Assembly: GCF_007290395.2 (NCBI RefSeq)
Contig: NZ_CP041656.2
Span: forward strand, 4,836,001 to 4,900,000
Length of the DNA: 64,000 bases
Source: Bradyrhizobium cosmicum
Lineage (GTDB): Bacteria; Pseudomonadota; Alphaproteobacteria; Rhizobiales; Xanthobacteraceae
Reading direction: 5' to 3'
Shown: positions 24,635 through 33,130 of the stretch, in pieces
Numbering within the stretch: position 1 is the first letter of the stretch
Layout of the letters: every line of letters begins with the position of its first letter
Translations under genes and position numbers: made by a program
Notes under the pieces: generated by a model
What the model was told of the DNA's origin: nothing
Databases searched by the model: none
The model's input: only the letters and a program-made list of their open reading frames with translations

Positions 24635-25446
24635 GCGGACGCAAGCGCACCCTGGAAGCCATCAGCTTCGAGTTCGTGATGACGGCAATCGCGGTGATCG
24701 CACTGATCATCATCATCGCGCCTTCGCTTGTGGTGCTGATTGTCTCCTTTACCAGCGGGTTCTCGCTGCGCTTCCCGCCGCCGGGCTATTCGCTGCGCTG
24801 GTACGCCGAGCTGTGGAACGCCTGGCAGCTGCACTTCGCGGCCAAGAACAGCCTCATCGTCGCGCTGTGGGCGACAGTCCTGTCGGTCGTGCTCGGTGTT
24901 GGGGCGGCGCTCGCGATCTCGCGCTCGCGGACGCTGTCGGCACGGCTGCTCGACTCCCTCTTCATGTCGCCGCTGGTGCTGCCGGCGCTGGCTTTTGGTC
25001 TGGCTGCGCTGATGCTGTTCTCGCTGGTCGGGATGCAGGTGTCGTTACTGACGCTGGTGATCGGCCACACGGTCGTTTGCGTACCCTACGTCGTGCGCAA
25101 CACGGTCGCAGCGCTCGCCCAGCTCGAGCCAACCCTGCTGGAGAGTTCCGCGGTGCTGGGCGCGAGCCGGCTCTACACGTTCCGGCGGATCGTGCTGCCG
25201 CTGATCCGGCCGGGCATCATCGCGGGCGCCTTCATCGCCTTCATGTCGTCGTTCGACAACGTGCCGGTCTCGCTGTTCCTGCGCGACGCCGCAACCGACA
25301 TGCTGCCGATCCGGATGTGGCAGGACCTCGAGGGCAAGCTCGACGTCACCATTGCCGCGCTATCGAGCGTGCTGATCATCGCCACCGTTGCGATGGTCGC
25401 GGTGATGGAGCGCGTCACGGGCCTGTCGCGGCGGCTGACCAACTGA
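24631..25446 (+). CDS. ABC importer permease 2, PotC type
   Basis: A 271-residue inner-membrane permease with six hydrophobic segments and an EAA loop (LLESSAVLGASRLYTFRRIVLPLIRPGI). The ATG at 24631 overlaps the stop of permease 1 (ATGA), and a GGAGGCG sequence precedes it. It is the last gene of the importer operon and meets the convergent hydroxyisourate hydrolase gene with no gap. Confidence 0.93.
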   Translation: MSGRKRTLEAISFEFVMTAIAVIALIIIIAPSLVVLIVSFTSGFSLRFPPPGYSLRWYAELWNAWQLHFAAKNSLIVALWATVLSVVLGVGAALAISRSRTLSARLLDSLFMSPLVLPALAFGLAALMLFSLVGMQVSLLTLVIGHTVVCVPYVVRNTVAALAQLEPTLLESSAVLGASRLYTFRRIVLPLIRPGIIAGAFIAFMSSFDNVPVSLFLRDAATDMLPIRMWQDLEGKLDVTIAALSSVLIIATVAMVAVMERVTGLSRRLTN

Positions 25447-25782
25447 TCAGGCGCCGCGGAACAGCGAATAGCCCCAGCGCGTGAATTTCAGCGGCAGATG
25501 AAAATGCTCGTCGACATGCTTGATGCGGAAGCGGAACGGCGTCACCGTGAGAAAGCCGTCGCTGTCAGCAAAGAACTCGCCGAGATGAAACAGGACCTCG
25601 TACTCGCCTGCCGTCACGCCCGCGCCCTGCGCAATGGGGTGATCGAGCACACCGTTGGCGCCGAGCCGGCCGTCGGCGACGCGCGAGGAGTCAGGATCGA
25701 TCCGCCAGATCTCGACGCGCAGCCCCTGCGCCGGTCGTCCGCCGGCCACGTCGACCGCGTGAATGGAAATACCGCCTGCCAT
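25447..25782 (-). CDS. uraH: 5-hydroxyisourate hydrolase (transthyretin-like)
   Basis: A 111-residue transthyretin-fold enzyme that hydrolyses 5-hydroxyisourate to OHCU in the urate to allantoin pathway. Recognition features are the N-terminal SIHAVDVAGGRPAQGLRVEI strand, the DGRLG arginine motif and the C-terminal HFHLPL and WGYSLFRGA; the usual ending is Y-R-G-S, here F-R-G-A. The start ATG at 25780-25782 gives the normal length; an upstream in-frame start at 25824 would overlap the divergent MFS gene. No urate oxidase, OHCU decarboxylase or allantoinase gene is recognised beside it, but the neighbouring hydantoinases and amidases act on chemically related ureides. Confidence 0.85.
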   Translation of the reverse strand: MAGGISIHAVDVAGGRPAQGLRVEIWRIDPDSSRVADGRLGANGVLDHPIAQGAGVTAGEYEVLFHLGEFFADSDGFLTVTPFRFRIKHVDEHFHLPLKFTRWGYSLFRGA

Positions 25783-25811
25783 CGTGCCGTTCCTCCTGCT
25801 AGCGCCGCGCC

Positions 25812-27008
25812 ATGGTAGACGCAAACACCGCCGTTCGGCCAGCGCCGCCGTTGCTGCCGGCCCTCGGCGCGATGACCTCGCTTCAGGCCCTGGTGGCGCT
25901 CGCCTTGTTTGCCCCGGGCGTGGTCGCGCCGCGCGCCCATATCGAGGTCTGGCAGCTCTCGATGTTCTCCTGCGCGGTGTTCGCCGTCGGCATCCCCGCC
26001 TCGTTCTGGGGCGGCGGCTTCATCGCGCGGATGGGCTCGCTCCGGATCGCGAGCCTGTGCGCGGCGGCGATCGTCATCAGCATGGCACTGGCTTCACTCG
26101 GATCGACCGCGGCCCTGCTCGCCGCCGGCCTCTGCCTCGGCCTTGCCTTCGGACCGGAGACGCCCGCGAGCGCGGCACTGCTGTCGCGGCTGGTGACGTC
26201 GGAGCGACGCGCCTTCGTGTTCTCGGTGCGCCAGACCGGCAACCAGATCGGTGCCGTCTGCGGCTCGCTGGCCCTGCCCGCGATCGCGATCTGGTTGGGA
26301 CCGGCCTGGTGCTACGCAGCCGTCGGTGCCTGCGCGCTCGTCGCGATCCTGCTGTTCGAGCGCCTGCGGCCGGCCTATGCCGGCAAGTCCGCCCCGCTTC
26401 CGCAACTTGATCTCCGCGCGCGGCTGGCACTGGTCACCGGGGACCGGCGCATCGCGATGCTGGCGCTGGCCTCGATGCCGTTCAGCGCGATGCAGGTGTC
26501 GCTCAACACCGTCTTCGTCATGCTGGGCACACGCGAGCTTGGCCTGAGCCATATCGAGGCCGGCATGGCGCTCGCCTGCGCGCAGGCCGGCGGCCTCGTC
26601 GGCCGGCTCGGCTGGGGCTATGTCGCCATGCGCCTCGATGCCTCGCGCATGGTACTCGTCGTCATCGGCCTCGGCATGGCCTTCTGCGCCGCGCTGCTCG
26701 GCCTCGATGGCGCATCGCTCGGTCGCACCGGGCAATTTGCCATTGCAGGCCTGTTCGGCCTGACGGCATCGGGCTGGAACGGCGTCTTCATCGCCGAGAT
26801 CGCGCGCCTCGCCCCGCAGGACAGGATCGGCGAGACAACGGGCGCCGTGCTGACCGCATCCTATGCCGGCCTGCTCGCCGCGCCGGCGCTGGTTTCGGTG
26901 CTGGATGGTGTTGCCGGTCTCGGCGCGGCGCTCTTCGCCTTGGCTTGCCTTGCGCTGTGCGGCACATTGGCGCTGATCTGGGGAGGCCATGACAGAGCGA
27001 AACAATAG
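25812..27008 (+). CDS. MFS transporter
   Basis: A 398-residue integral membrane protein with about twelve hydrophobic segments and a short RMGSLRI-type loop between helices 2 and 3, as in major facilitator carriers of the CynX/NIMT-like kind. It starts 29 bp from the divergent hydroxyisourate hydrolase gene and overlaps the downstream amidase gene by 20 bp, so carrier and amidase are probably co-expressed. The likely cargo is a small amide, purine or ureide, judged only from context. Confidence 0.88.
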   Translation: MVDANTAVRPAPPLLPALGAMTSLQALVALALFAPGVVAPRAHIEVWQLSMFSCAVFAVGIPASFWGGGFIARMGSLRIASLCAAAIVISMALASLGSTAALLAAGLCLGLAFGPETPASAALLSRLVTSERRAFVFSVRQTGNQIGAVCGSLALPAIAIWLGPAWCYAAVGACALVAILLFERLRPAYAGKSAPLPQLDLRARLALVTGDRRIAMLALASMPFSAMQVSLNTVFVMLGTRELGLSHIEAGMALACAQAGGLVGRLGWGYVAMRLDASRMVLVVIGLGMAFCAALLGLDGASLGRTGQFAIAGLFGLTASGWNGVFIAEIARLAPQDRIGETTGAVLTASYAGLLAAPALVSVLDGVAGLGAALFALACLALCGTLALIWGGHDRAKQ

Positions 27009-28356
27009 CGCGCGCGAGATCGCGGCCGATGTGACGGCCGGGCGAACCAGCGCGGTCAAAATTGCCGAGGCAGCGCTTGCGCGCATCGAGGCAGCCAGGG
27101 CGCTGAACGCGGTGGTGACGATCGATCCCACCCGCACGCTTGCCGACGCGGCAGCGGTCGATGCACGCCTGCACTCCGGCGAAGCGATGCCGCTCGCCGG
27201 CGTCCCCGTAATCGTCAAGGACAACATCTGGGCCGCAGGCTGGCGCATCACACAGGGCTCGCGCCTGTTCGCCGATTTCGTCGCGCCAAAGGACGCCATT
27301 GCGATCGCGCGCCTGCGCCAGGCCGGCGCCGTCATTGTCGGCATCGGCGCCACATCCGAATTCGCCAGCAAGGGCGTGACGACCTCACAGCTGTTCGGAC
27401 CCACACGCCATCCGCTCGATCCCACGCTGACACCGGGTGGTTCATCGGGCGGTCCGGCCGCCGCCGTCGCCGCCGGCCTCGTGCCGCTCGCGATCGGTAC
27501 CGATGCCGGCGGCTCCAGCCGCAGGCCGCCCGCCCATGTCGGTGTCGCCGGCTTCAAGCCGTCCTATGGCGCGATTCCGTATGGGCCGGGTTTCGCCGAG
27601 CCGTTCTTCGGCCTCTCCCTCATCGCACCGATCGCCGCCGACGTCGCGGATATCGCGCTGGCGTTCGAGGTCATGGCCGGAATCGATCCGCGCGATCCGG
27701 ACTCGGCAGTTGTCGCGAGAGAGGCTGAAGACATCGCGGACTTGCGCATCGCGTTTTCGCCCCGGCTCGGGCTTGACGTCGCCGTTGACGACGTCGTTGC
27801 GAACGGGCTCGTTTCCGCAGTTGAACGCATCGCCGCCACAGGCTTGCGTATCGCAACTCGCGATCCGGTCTGGCCGGCGGGCGCCACGGAAGAGGCCATC
27901 ATGCCGCTTCAGCATGCCGGCCTCGCCGCTCTCTATGGCAACACCTTTCGTAAGGACCCGAATGTCTTCGATCCTGATATCGCCAGGCAGATCGAGCGAG
28001 GGCTGTCGTGGTCGGGGGCAGAAGTTGCCGGAGCCCTCGTCGCCAGCACTGCGATCGCCAATGCCTTTGCTGCCTTCTTCAGCGAGGCCGACCTGCTACT
28101 GGCTCCGACGGTGCCCTGCGTTGCGTGGCCGTTGACCCAGCTCGGCCCCGACACGATCGGCGGCCGCCCGGCGAGTCCCCGCGCGCACGCCGTATTCACG
28201 CCGTTCGTCAATCATGCCCGGCTGCCGGCGATTTCGATCCCTTGCGGGACCGATGAGCGCGGACTTCCTTTCGGCCTGCAGATCATTTCCCGTCGCGGAC
28301 AGGACCGCACGCTGCTGCGAGCCGCCCAACGCCTCGAGTCAGTGCTCAGGGCGTAG
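26989..28356 (+). CDS. Amidase-signature enzyme (paralogue 2)
   Basis: A 455-residue amidase-signature hydrolase with Lys in VIVKDNIW, the GGSSGGPA loop and the nucleophile serine in GTDAGGSSRRPPA. It differs from paralogue 1 in the loop (GGSSGGP instead of GGSSGGS) and in its C-terminal half, so a different substrate is likely. The ATG lies inside the 3' end of the MFS gene. It is convergent with the PepSY protein gene, one base apart. It would hydrolyse a linear amide in the cytoplasm. Confidence 0.9.
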   Translation: MTERNNSAREIAADVTAGRTSAVKIAEAALARIEAARALNAVVTIDPTRTLADAAAVDARLHSGEAMPLAGVPVIVKDNIWAAGWRITQGSRLFADFVAPKDAIAIARLRQAGAVIVGIGATSEFASKGVTTSQLFGPTRHPLDPTLTPGGSSGGPAAAVAAGLVPLAIGTDAGGSSRRPPAHVGVAGFKPSYGAIPYGPGFAEPFFGLSLIAPIAADVADIALAFEVMAGIDPRDPDSAVVAREAEDIADLRIAFSPRLGLDVAVDDVVANGLVSAVERIAATGLRIATRDPVWPAGATEEAIMPLQHAGLAALYGNTFRKDPNVFDPDIARQIERGLSWSGAEVAGALVASTAIANAFAAFFSEADLLLAPTVPCVAWPLTQLGPDTIGGRPASPRAHAVFTPFVNHARLPAISIPCGTDERGLPFGLQIISRRGQDRTLLRAAQRLESVLRA

Positions 28357-28357
28357 A

Positions 28358-29779
28358 TCAGGCTGCAAACGTTGATCGCAGGCGGCGCCAGCCGATGACG
28401 ATGCCGGTGATGGAGAACACCAGCCCGAGCACGCAGAGCCCGACGATCAGAACATCGCGCAAACGCGGATGCGCGAGCAGGACCGGGAAATCGAGCGTGT
28501 GCAGCGCGCTATAGACCCAGCGATAGGCCCGCCGCGACGCATCGAGCCTCTGCAGCACGCGGCCGTCGGCCCCGTCGATATCGAACCAGAGGTCGCCGCA
28601 GCGGGAGCGATAGACCGGCGCACGCGCGACGATGGACTGTGCGGGATAGGCATCATCATCGGGGAGAATGGACGTAGCGCCGCAGCCAGCTACGACACGC
28701 CTCACCAGGTTTTCGACTTCCGGCGCGCTGAGGAAATCAGACTCTCCGCCATCGGGTCCGATCAGAACCTGCTTGTCGAGACCAACCCGCTCGCGTCGAT
28801 GGAGCTTGCCGTTGAAAACAAACCATTCGACCTCGCGGGCCGCCGACGATACCGGCGTCCGATCGAGCGACGCGGCTGTCGTCCAGGCCGGCGAAACATC
28901 GATCACGCCGGCTTCAGCCGGGGTCAACTCCCCGCGCGAGAACAGCCGGCCGTGATCCATCGAGAGCCAGCCGCTGAAGATCCAGGTCAGCACGAAAGCT
29001 GTCGCGACGAGGCCGATGACGTGATGCAGGGCGTGCCAGCCGCGATAAGGCGATGACAGTTGCCGACCGCGAAGCCTGAGCCGCGCGAGCCCGATCACCG
29101 CGCCGAGCAATGCCGCAATCAAGGCCAGCAGCGACAGCGTCCAGACCACGCCATCCCATAGCGCCCAGTTGCTTCGCAGCACTGTCGGATAGATCCAGTG
29201 CAGGACACTCCCAGCCCAATTCCACCCGCGCTCGCTTCGCGTCGTATCCAGAACGACTTCGCCGGTCCGTGATGAAACGTAAACCTCCGTCCCGGCGGCA
29301 TCGCCCAGCGCGACGCGGAACAGGGGCCGGTGGCGGTCAAAGCCGTTCGGCACGCTCCATTGATCGTAATCCGCACGCGCGAGAATTGCGGCGCCGGTAA
29401 CATCGAGTCCGCGCCGTCGAGCGTGCTCCCGCGCGATGGCGAGTGCGACATCGGACGACATCACCGGCGCGTCAGCCCCATCCAGGGCACGAACCGCGCG
29501 AATACGCGACGGCCCCGAGACGATGTAGACCGGTCCGTCGCTTCGCCGGATCAGGCGAACCCGCCTGGCATCGGTGATCCCGCTGGCGACCACGGCGTCT
29601 TGGGCCGACATGGTCACCTGCGCGCCGCCCACCGGTGCCAGTCCGGCAAATCGCTCTGCTTCCGTCAGCGACGGAAACGGAATGAAATGCATCACAATTC
29701 CGGTTGCGAACCACATCGCGAACAGCAGGCAGAACGCGATCCCGAGCCAGCGGTGCAGCAGGACGATCGCGCCCATCAT
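28358..29779 (-). CDS. PepSY-associated transmembrane protein
   Basis: A 473-residue membrane protein with an N-terminal transmembrane helix after HRWLGI, a periplasmic PepSY-like region, two central helices (about residues 215-240 and 258-280, with GWHALHHVIGL between) and a C-terminal helix. This is the PepSY-TM architecture often found beside TonB-dependent siderophore receptors, where it is thought to act as an inner-membrane ferric or metal-complex reductase. His-rich turns (HRWLG, WHALHH, LHTLD) could bind heme or metal. It starts 12 bp after the TonB receptor stop and is therefore in the same cobalamin-riboswitch-controlled transcript. Confidence 0.87.
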   Translation of the reverse strand: MMGAIVLLHRWLGIAFCLLFAMWFATGIVMHFIPFPSLTEAERFAGLAPVGGAQVTMSAQDAVVASGITDARRVRLIRRSDGPVYIVSGPSRIRAVRALDGADAPVMSSDVALAIAREHARRRGLDVTGAAILARADYDQWSVPNGFDRHRPLFRVALGDAAGTEVYVSSRTGEVVLDTTRSERGWNWAGSVLHWIYPTVLRSNWALWDGVVWTLSLLALIAALLGAVIGLARLRLRGRQLSSPYRGWHALHHVIGLVATAFVLTWIFSGWLSMDHGRLFSRGELTPAEAGVIDVSPAWTTAASLDRTPVSSAAREVEWFVFNGKLHRRERVGLDKQVLIGPDGGESDFLSAPEVENLVRRVVAGCGATSILPDDDAYPAQSIVARAPVYRSRCGDLWFDIDGADGRVLQRLDASRRAYRWVYSALHTLDFPVLLAHPRLRDVLIVGLCVLGLVFSITGIVIGWRRLRSTFAA

Positions 29780-29791
29780 GTGGTCAGCGCC

Positions 29792-32161
29792 CTACCATTT
29801 GAACGCGGCCGAAAGCTCGTAGGTGCGCGGTGCGCCGAGCAGGATCTGGTCGGGATAGAACGGATCGCCCCAGATCGCATAGCGCTTGTCGGCGATGTTC
29901 CGGACGCGGAAGGTCAGGCGGGCCTGATCGACCGCGTTGAACACCGTCTTCGGGATATCGACGAAGGCATAGACGTCGGCCACCGTGTACGCCTTCATCG
30001 TCACGACGTTGGCATCGGTGTTGTAGCGGTCGCCGACATGACGTCCGGTGATTCCGAGCTCAACCGGCCAGGGCGTGAAGAACCGCCATGACGCGCCGGC
30101 GTTGGCAACGATGCGCGGCACGTTCGGCGGCGTGTTGCCCGAGAACGAGCCGCCGACGAAATCGTAGTCGGCGTAGCGCGCATCGACATAGGCGATGTTG
30201 CCCCACAGGCGCAGCGATTCGATCGGACGCACCGCGGCGGCGAGCTCCACGCCCTTGGATTCCTGCCGCCCGGCGATGTTGAGCTGCATCCCACCCGCCG
30301 CGGCGTAGACGTTCTTGCGCAGGATGTCGTAGGCCGAGAACGACCACTCCGCCCTGTTGTCCCAGAACAGGTGCTTGACCCCGGTCTCGTAGGTTCGCGA
30401 GGTCGTCAAGTCCAGCGGCTGGGTCGGCAACAGCAGGAAGCTGGTGTTTGCGGCAACGTCGGCGCCGGTCGCGTACTGGCTGAAGAAAGTCAGGCCGGGC
30501 ACGGCCTCCCAAGTGTAGCCGATGCGGCCCGTCACCGGCGCCCAGTCCTTCGTGAACGGAAAGCCGGCCTTCTCCAGCCCGTTCTTGTCAGTCGAGTTGC
30601 GGTCGAGCCCGATATGCTCGACCCGGAGGCCGCCGATCAGCGAGAAGGTCCGCGTGAGCTTCAGCCGGTCCTCGAACGACAGCGCCTCGTTGTCGATGCG
30701 CGCAGTTTGCTGCTGCGTCGTAAGCAGGCCGTAATAGCCTCTGACAGGATCGACCAGCGAGACGGAGTCGCCAGGGAAGTTTGCCGCGCCCGGCCTGACA
30801 AAGTCGAGGTAGCTCGACGACAGTGTCGTGACCAGCCGGTTGTCGAAACCTGCGATGTTCGCATCCCAGATCAGGTCGGTGATGTTGCCGACCAGCCGCT
30901 GGCTGTGCGCGACATAGAATCGCTCACGATCGACCAGGTTCGTTCCGGCGTTGAACGCCTCGATCTCGTTGTTGAACCAGGTGCGCTCGGCCCCATAGCC
31001 ATAAGCCTGGCTCTTCAAGGTCAGGTCTGGCGCGAGCTTCAGCTCAAACCCGCCGCGGAGCCAAACCTCCTGCGCGACGTTGCGATTGTCGAGGACGTTG
31101 TAGTTGGTGTTGAAGGTACGGTCGTCGATGGTGACCGCGCCGAGATTGGTTCCGTTATAGTTCGAGACGTAATTGCCGGAGACGATGCCGCTCGTGGCGT
31201 GCGAACCGCTATAGGCCACCGGCACCAGCGGCGCACCCCAATAGGCCTTCGAGCGGTCCTCGCGATACTCGATCGCGCCCCAGACCTTGAGGCTGTCCGA
31301 GATGCGGTAGTTGAGCTGACCCGACACATCCAGCGTCTTGGTGTTGGTATCGTCGGCAAAGCCATTGAGGGAGGAACGGCTGACGTCGAAACGATAGTCG
31401 AGCCCCTGCAAATTGGTGCTGCCGCCCGACCCGTAATGGGCACGGAAGGAGTTCAGCGAATCCCAGGAAAAATCCGCCTCGTTCCGGATCGGGCCTGTGT
31501 GCGGCTGCTTGGTGACGAAATTGATCGCGCCGCCTGCGGCGCCCTCGCCCGAGATCAGCGAGGCCGGACCCTTCAGGAATTCCACGGCTTCCAGATTGGC
31601 CGTGTCGGTGATCCGCGAGGTCATGTTCTGCGGGCCGATCTTGATGCCGTTGTAGAGGGTGTTGATCTGGCTGTTGGTGAAGCCGCGCATCGAGAAGGCC
31701 GCGGGCTCGGCCGGGTTGTCGCCGGAGGTGACGCCGACCGCGCCTGCCGCGACTTCGGACACGGTGCGATAGCCCTGCTCGCGCATGGTCGCTGCGGAGA
31801 TGACCTCGACGGTCGCAGGCGTTTCGCGCACCGTCAGGCCAAGGCGCGAGGCGCTTTCGGCGACAGCGTTGCTGTTGAGCGGTGTTTGCGCTTGGGTCTG
31901 CGCCGAAGCGACCGGCGCGGCGGGCTTTGGCGCGGCTGCTGCAGTCGAGGACCTGCGCGCCGCCGCGCGGCGCGGGCTCTGCCCTTCCCGGCCGGCGGGG
32001 CTCGCCTGCTTGCGGGACTGGGCCGGGGACACTTCGATGGGCGGCAGGGGATCGCGGACCTGCTGCGCCGACGCTGAGGGCAGATCGATAACGGCAAACG
32101 ATGTGAGAGCGGCGGACGCGAGCAGGACGCGGCGCGGTCGTGCAATACGGATGGACAACAC
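29792..32161 (-). CDS. TonB-dependent receptor (siderophore/cobalamin type)
   Basis: A 789-residue outer-membrane receptor. It has a signal peptide (about residues 1-32), a proline/alanine-rich linker, a plug domain (about 110-220: ETPATVEVISAATMREQGYRTVSE, AFSMRGFTNSQINTLYNGIK, FLKGPASLISGEGAAGGAINFVTK) and a 22-strand barrel ending in a C-terminal aromatic residue (AAFKW). The plug resembles ferri-siderophore receptors. However, the gene lies behind a cobalamin riboswitch, which points to uptake of cobalamin, a corrinoid or a cobalt chelate. No ATG is present at the start; GTG (32159-32161) with GAGG upstream is the best choice, with TTG at 32158 as alternative. Confidence 0.9.
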   Translation of the reverse strand: MLSIRIARPRRVLLASAALTSFAVIDLPSASAQQVRDPLPPIEVSPAQSRKQASPAGREGQSPRRAAARRSSTAAAAPKPAAPVASAQTQAQTPLNSNAVAESASRLGLTVRETPATVEVISAATMREQGYRTVSEVAAGAVGVTSGDNPAEPAAFSMRGFTNSQINTLYNGIKIGPQNMTSRITDTANLEAVEFLKGPASLISGEGAAGGAINFVTKQPHTGPIRNEADFSWDSLNSFRAHYGSGGSTNLQGLDYRFDVSRSSLNGFADDTNTKTLDVSGQLNYRISDSLKVWGAIEYREDRSKAYWGAPLVPVAYSGSHATSGIVSGNYVSNYNGTNLGAVTIDDRTFNTNYNVLDNRNVAQEVWLRGGFELKLAPDLTLKSQAYGYGAERTWFNNEIEAFNAGTNLVDRERFYVAHSQRLVGNITDLIWDANIAGFDNRLVTTLSSSYLDFVRPGAANFPGDSVSLVDPVRGYYGLLTTQQQTARIDNEALSFEDRLKLTRTFSLIGGLRVEHIGLDRNSTDKNGLEKAGFPFTKDWAPVTGRIGYTWEAVPGLTFFSQYATGADVAANTSFLLLPTQPLDLTTSRTYETGVKHLFWDNRAEWSFSAYDILRKNVYAAAGGMQLNIAGRQESKGVELAAAVRPIESLRLWGNIAYVDARYADYDFVGGSFSGNTPPNVPRIVANAGASWRFFTPWPVELGITGRHVGDRYNTDANVVTMKAYTVADVYAFVDIPKTVFNAVDQARLTFRVRNIADKRYAIWGDPFYPDQILLGAPRTYELSAAFKW

Positions 32162-32284
32162 GGTTTTGGACCTCGGTGTGACGTCAGTGGCACGTCACAG
32201 CGAATTAAGGTCCCATCTTCCGGCTTCCCGCCTTCCGATGAAGCCGAATGTCTGTACTCCCCGACCGACATCTTCGCGTGTGAC

Positions 32285-32470
32285 CACGGCTGACGGCAGG
32301 TCTCCTGGCTCGCGGGTCGTCACCTTGCGTCGCCTTCCCGGGACCGAGATACCCAGTGGCTCGTGACGCAAGATTCGCCGCTTACAGTTGCGGGGGCAGC
32401 CACGGCATTGGAGACAAGGTCTCCGCACCGCATTCCCTTTTCATCCCCTCGCGGGGAAACCGTCACGGCC
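32285..32470 (-). ncRNA. Cobalamin riboswitch 1 (upstream of TonB receptor)
   Basis: Read on the minus strand, this leader has the full set of cobalamin-riboswitch marks in order: a GGTTTCCCC 5' stem, GGGAATGCGGTG, CCGCAACTGTAAGCGG, GAGCCACTGG, GGGAAGGC and the B12 box AGCCAGGAGACCTGCC (complement of 32295-32310). About 120 bases of expression platform follow before the receptor GTG. High adenosylcobalamin should shut off the receptor and PepSY gene. Boundaries are approximate. Confidence 0.95.
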
Positions 32471-32499
32471 ATCTAGGATTAGGAGCAAGACAGAGTCAA
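32470..32499 (-). promoter_or_regulatory. Putative sigma-70 promoter for riboswitch 1 leader
   Basis: On the minus strand TTGACT (32499-32494) is followed after 18 bases by TAGATG (32475-32470). Transcription would start around 32463, exactly at the beginning of the riboswitch. The -10 is weak, so the call rests mainly on the -35 and the position. Confidence 0.5.
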
Positions 32500-32551
32500 T
32501 GTGCAGCGTGCGGCGATATTGCCACAGCGACCAACTTCCTGGGAGACGAGC

Positions 32552-33124
32552 ATGGAGGGCGAGACCTTGCTCTGGCTGATACGACATGCGCCCGTCGCCG
32601 GCGTCGCGGGGACGATCCACGCGTCCGACGCGCCGGCGGATCTCGGCGATCGCGCGCAACTGGAGACGCTGCGGCAACGCCTGCCGCGCGATGCGGCGAG
32701 CTATGCCAGCCCGTCGCGGCGCACGGTCGAGACCGCGGGCGCCCTTCGGCTCGAACCGTCATTGATGACCGAATTCAGCGAGCAGCATTTTGGCGACTGG
32801 ACCGGCCGGAAGCACGACGAACTCGCCGCGACCGGTGGGGAGACCTACACGGAATTCTGGAGCGATCCCGCCCACAAGAGACCGCCGGGCGGCGAAAGCT
32901 TCGAGGATCAGGTCGCGCGCGTGCGGCAGGGACTTTCGCGGATCGGCTCCGGCCCAGCGACACTTGTCGTACATTCCGGCACCATCCGCTCCGTGCTCTG
33001 CATCGCGCTGGATCTGACGCCGGAAGCGGCGTTGCGCTTCGTGGTCGATCCGCTGTCGCTGACCCGGATCGACCGACTCGCCGCCGGCTGGCGCGTCGTC
33101 TCGGTCAACCAGCGCATGACCTGA
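32552..33124 (+). CDS. Histidine phosphatase family protein, probable alpha-ribazole phosphatase
   Basis: A 190-residue phosphoglycerate-mutase-like phosphatase. The catalytic RHA motif is in LIRHAPV at residues 10-12, an acid/base Glu is in FSEQHFGDW, and the second histidine is in VVHSGTIR. By position among cobalamin genes and by the EQHFGDWTGR motif it is the likely alpha-ribazole-5'-phosphate phosphatase (CobC of Salmonella, not the CobC of Pseudomonas denitrificans), acting in nucleotide-loop assembly. A GGGAGACGAGC leader precedes the ATG. It is divergent from the receptor/riboswitch unit and convergent with cobT, 6 bp away. Specificity in this family is hard to tell from sequence alone. 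Confidence 0.83.
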   Translation: MEGETLLWLIRHAPVAGVAGTIHASDAPADLGDRAQLETLRQRLPRDAASYASPSRRTVETAGALRLEPSLMTEFSEQHFGDWTGRKHDELAATGGETYTEFWSDPAHKRPPGGESFEDQVARVRQGLSRIGSGPATLVVHSGTIRSVLCIALDLTPEAALRFVVDPLSLTRIDRLAAGWRVVSVNQRMT

Positions 33125-33130
33125 GGCGGT

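Noticed and set aside
26094..27557. A 487-codon minus-strand open frame opposite the MFS and amidase 2 genes
   Set aside because: It spans two unrelated plus-strand genes with intact motifs and has shadow-type composition.
32195..32428. Small minus-strand open frame inside the riboswitch 1 leader
   Set aside because: It overlaps the structured aptamer and has no coding character; the conserved RNA explains the sequence.
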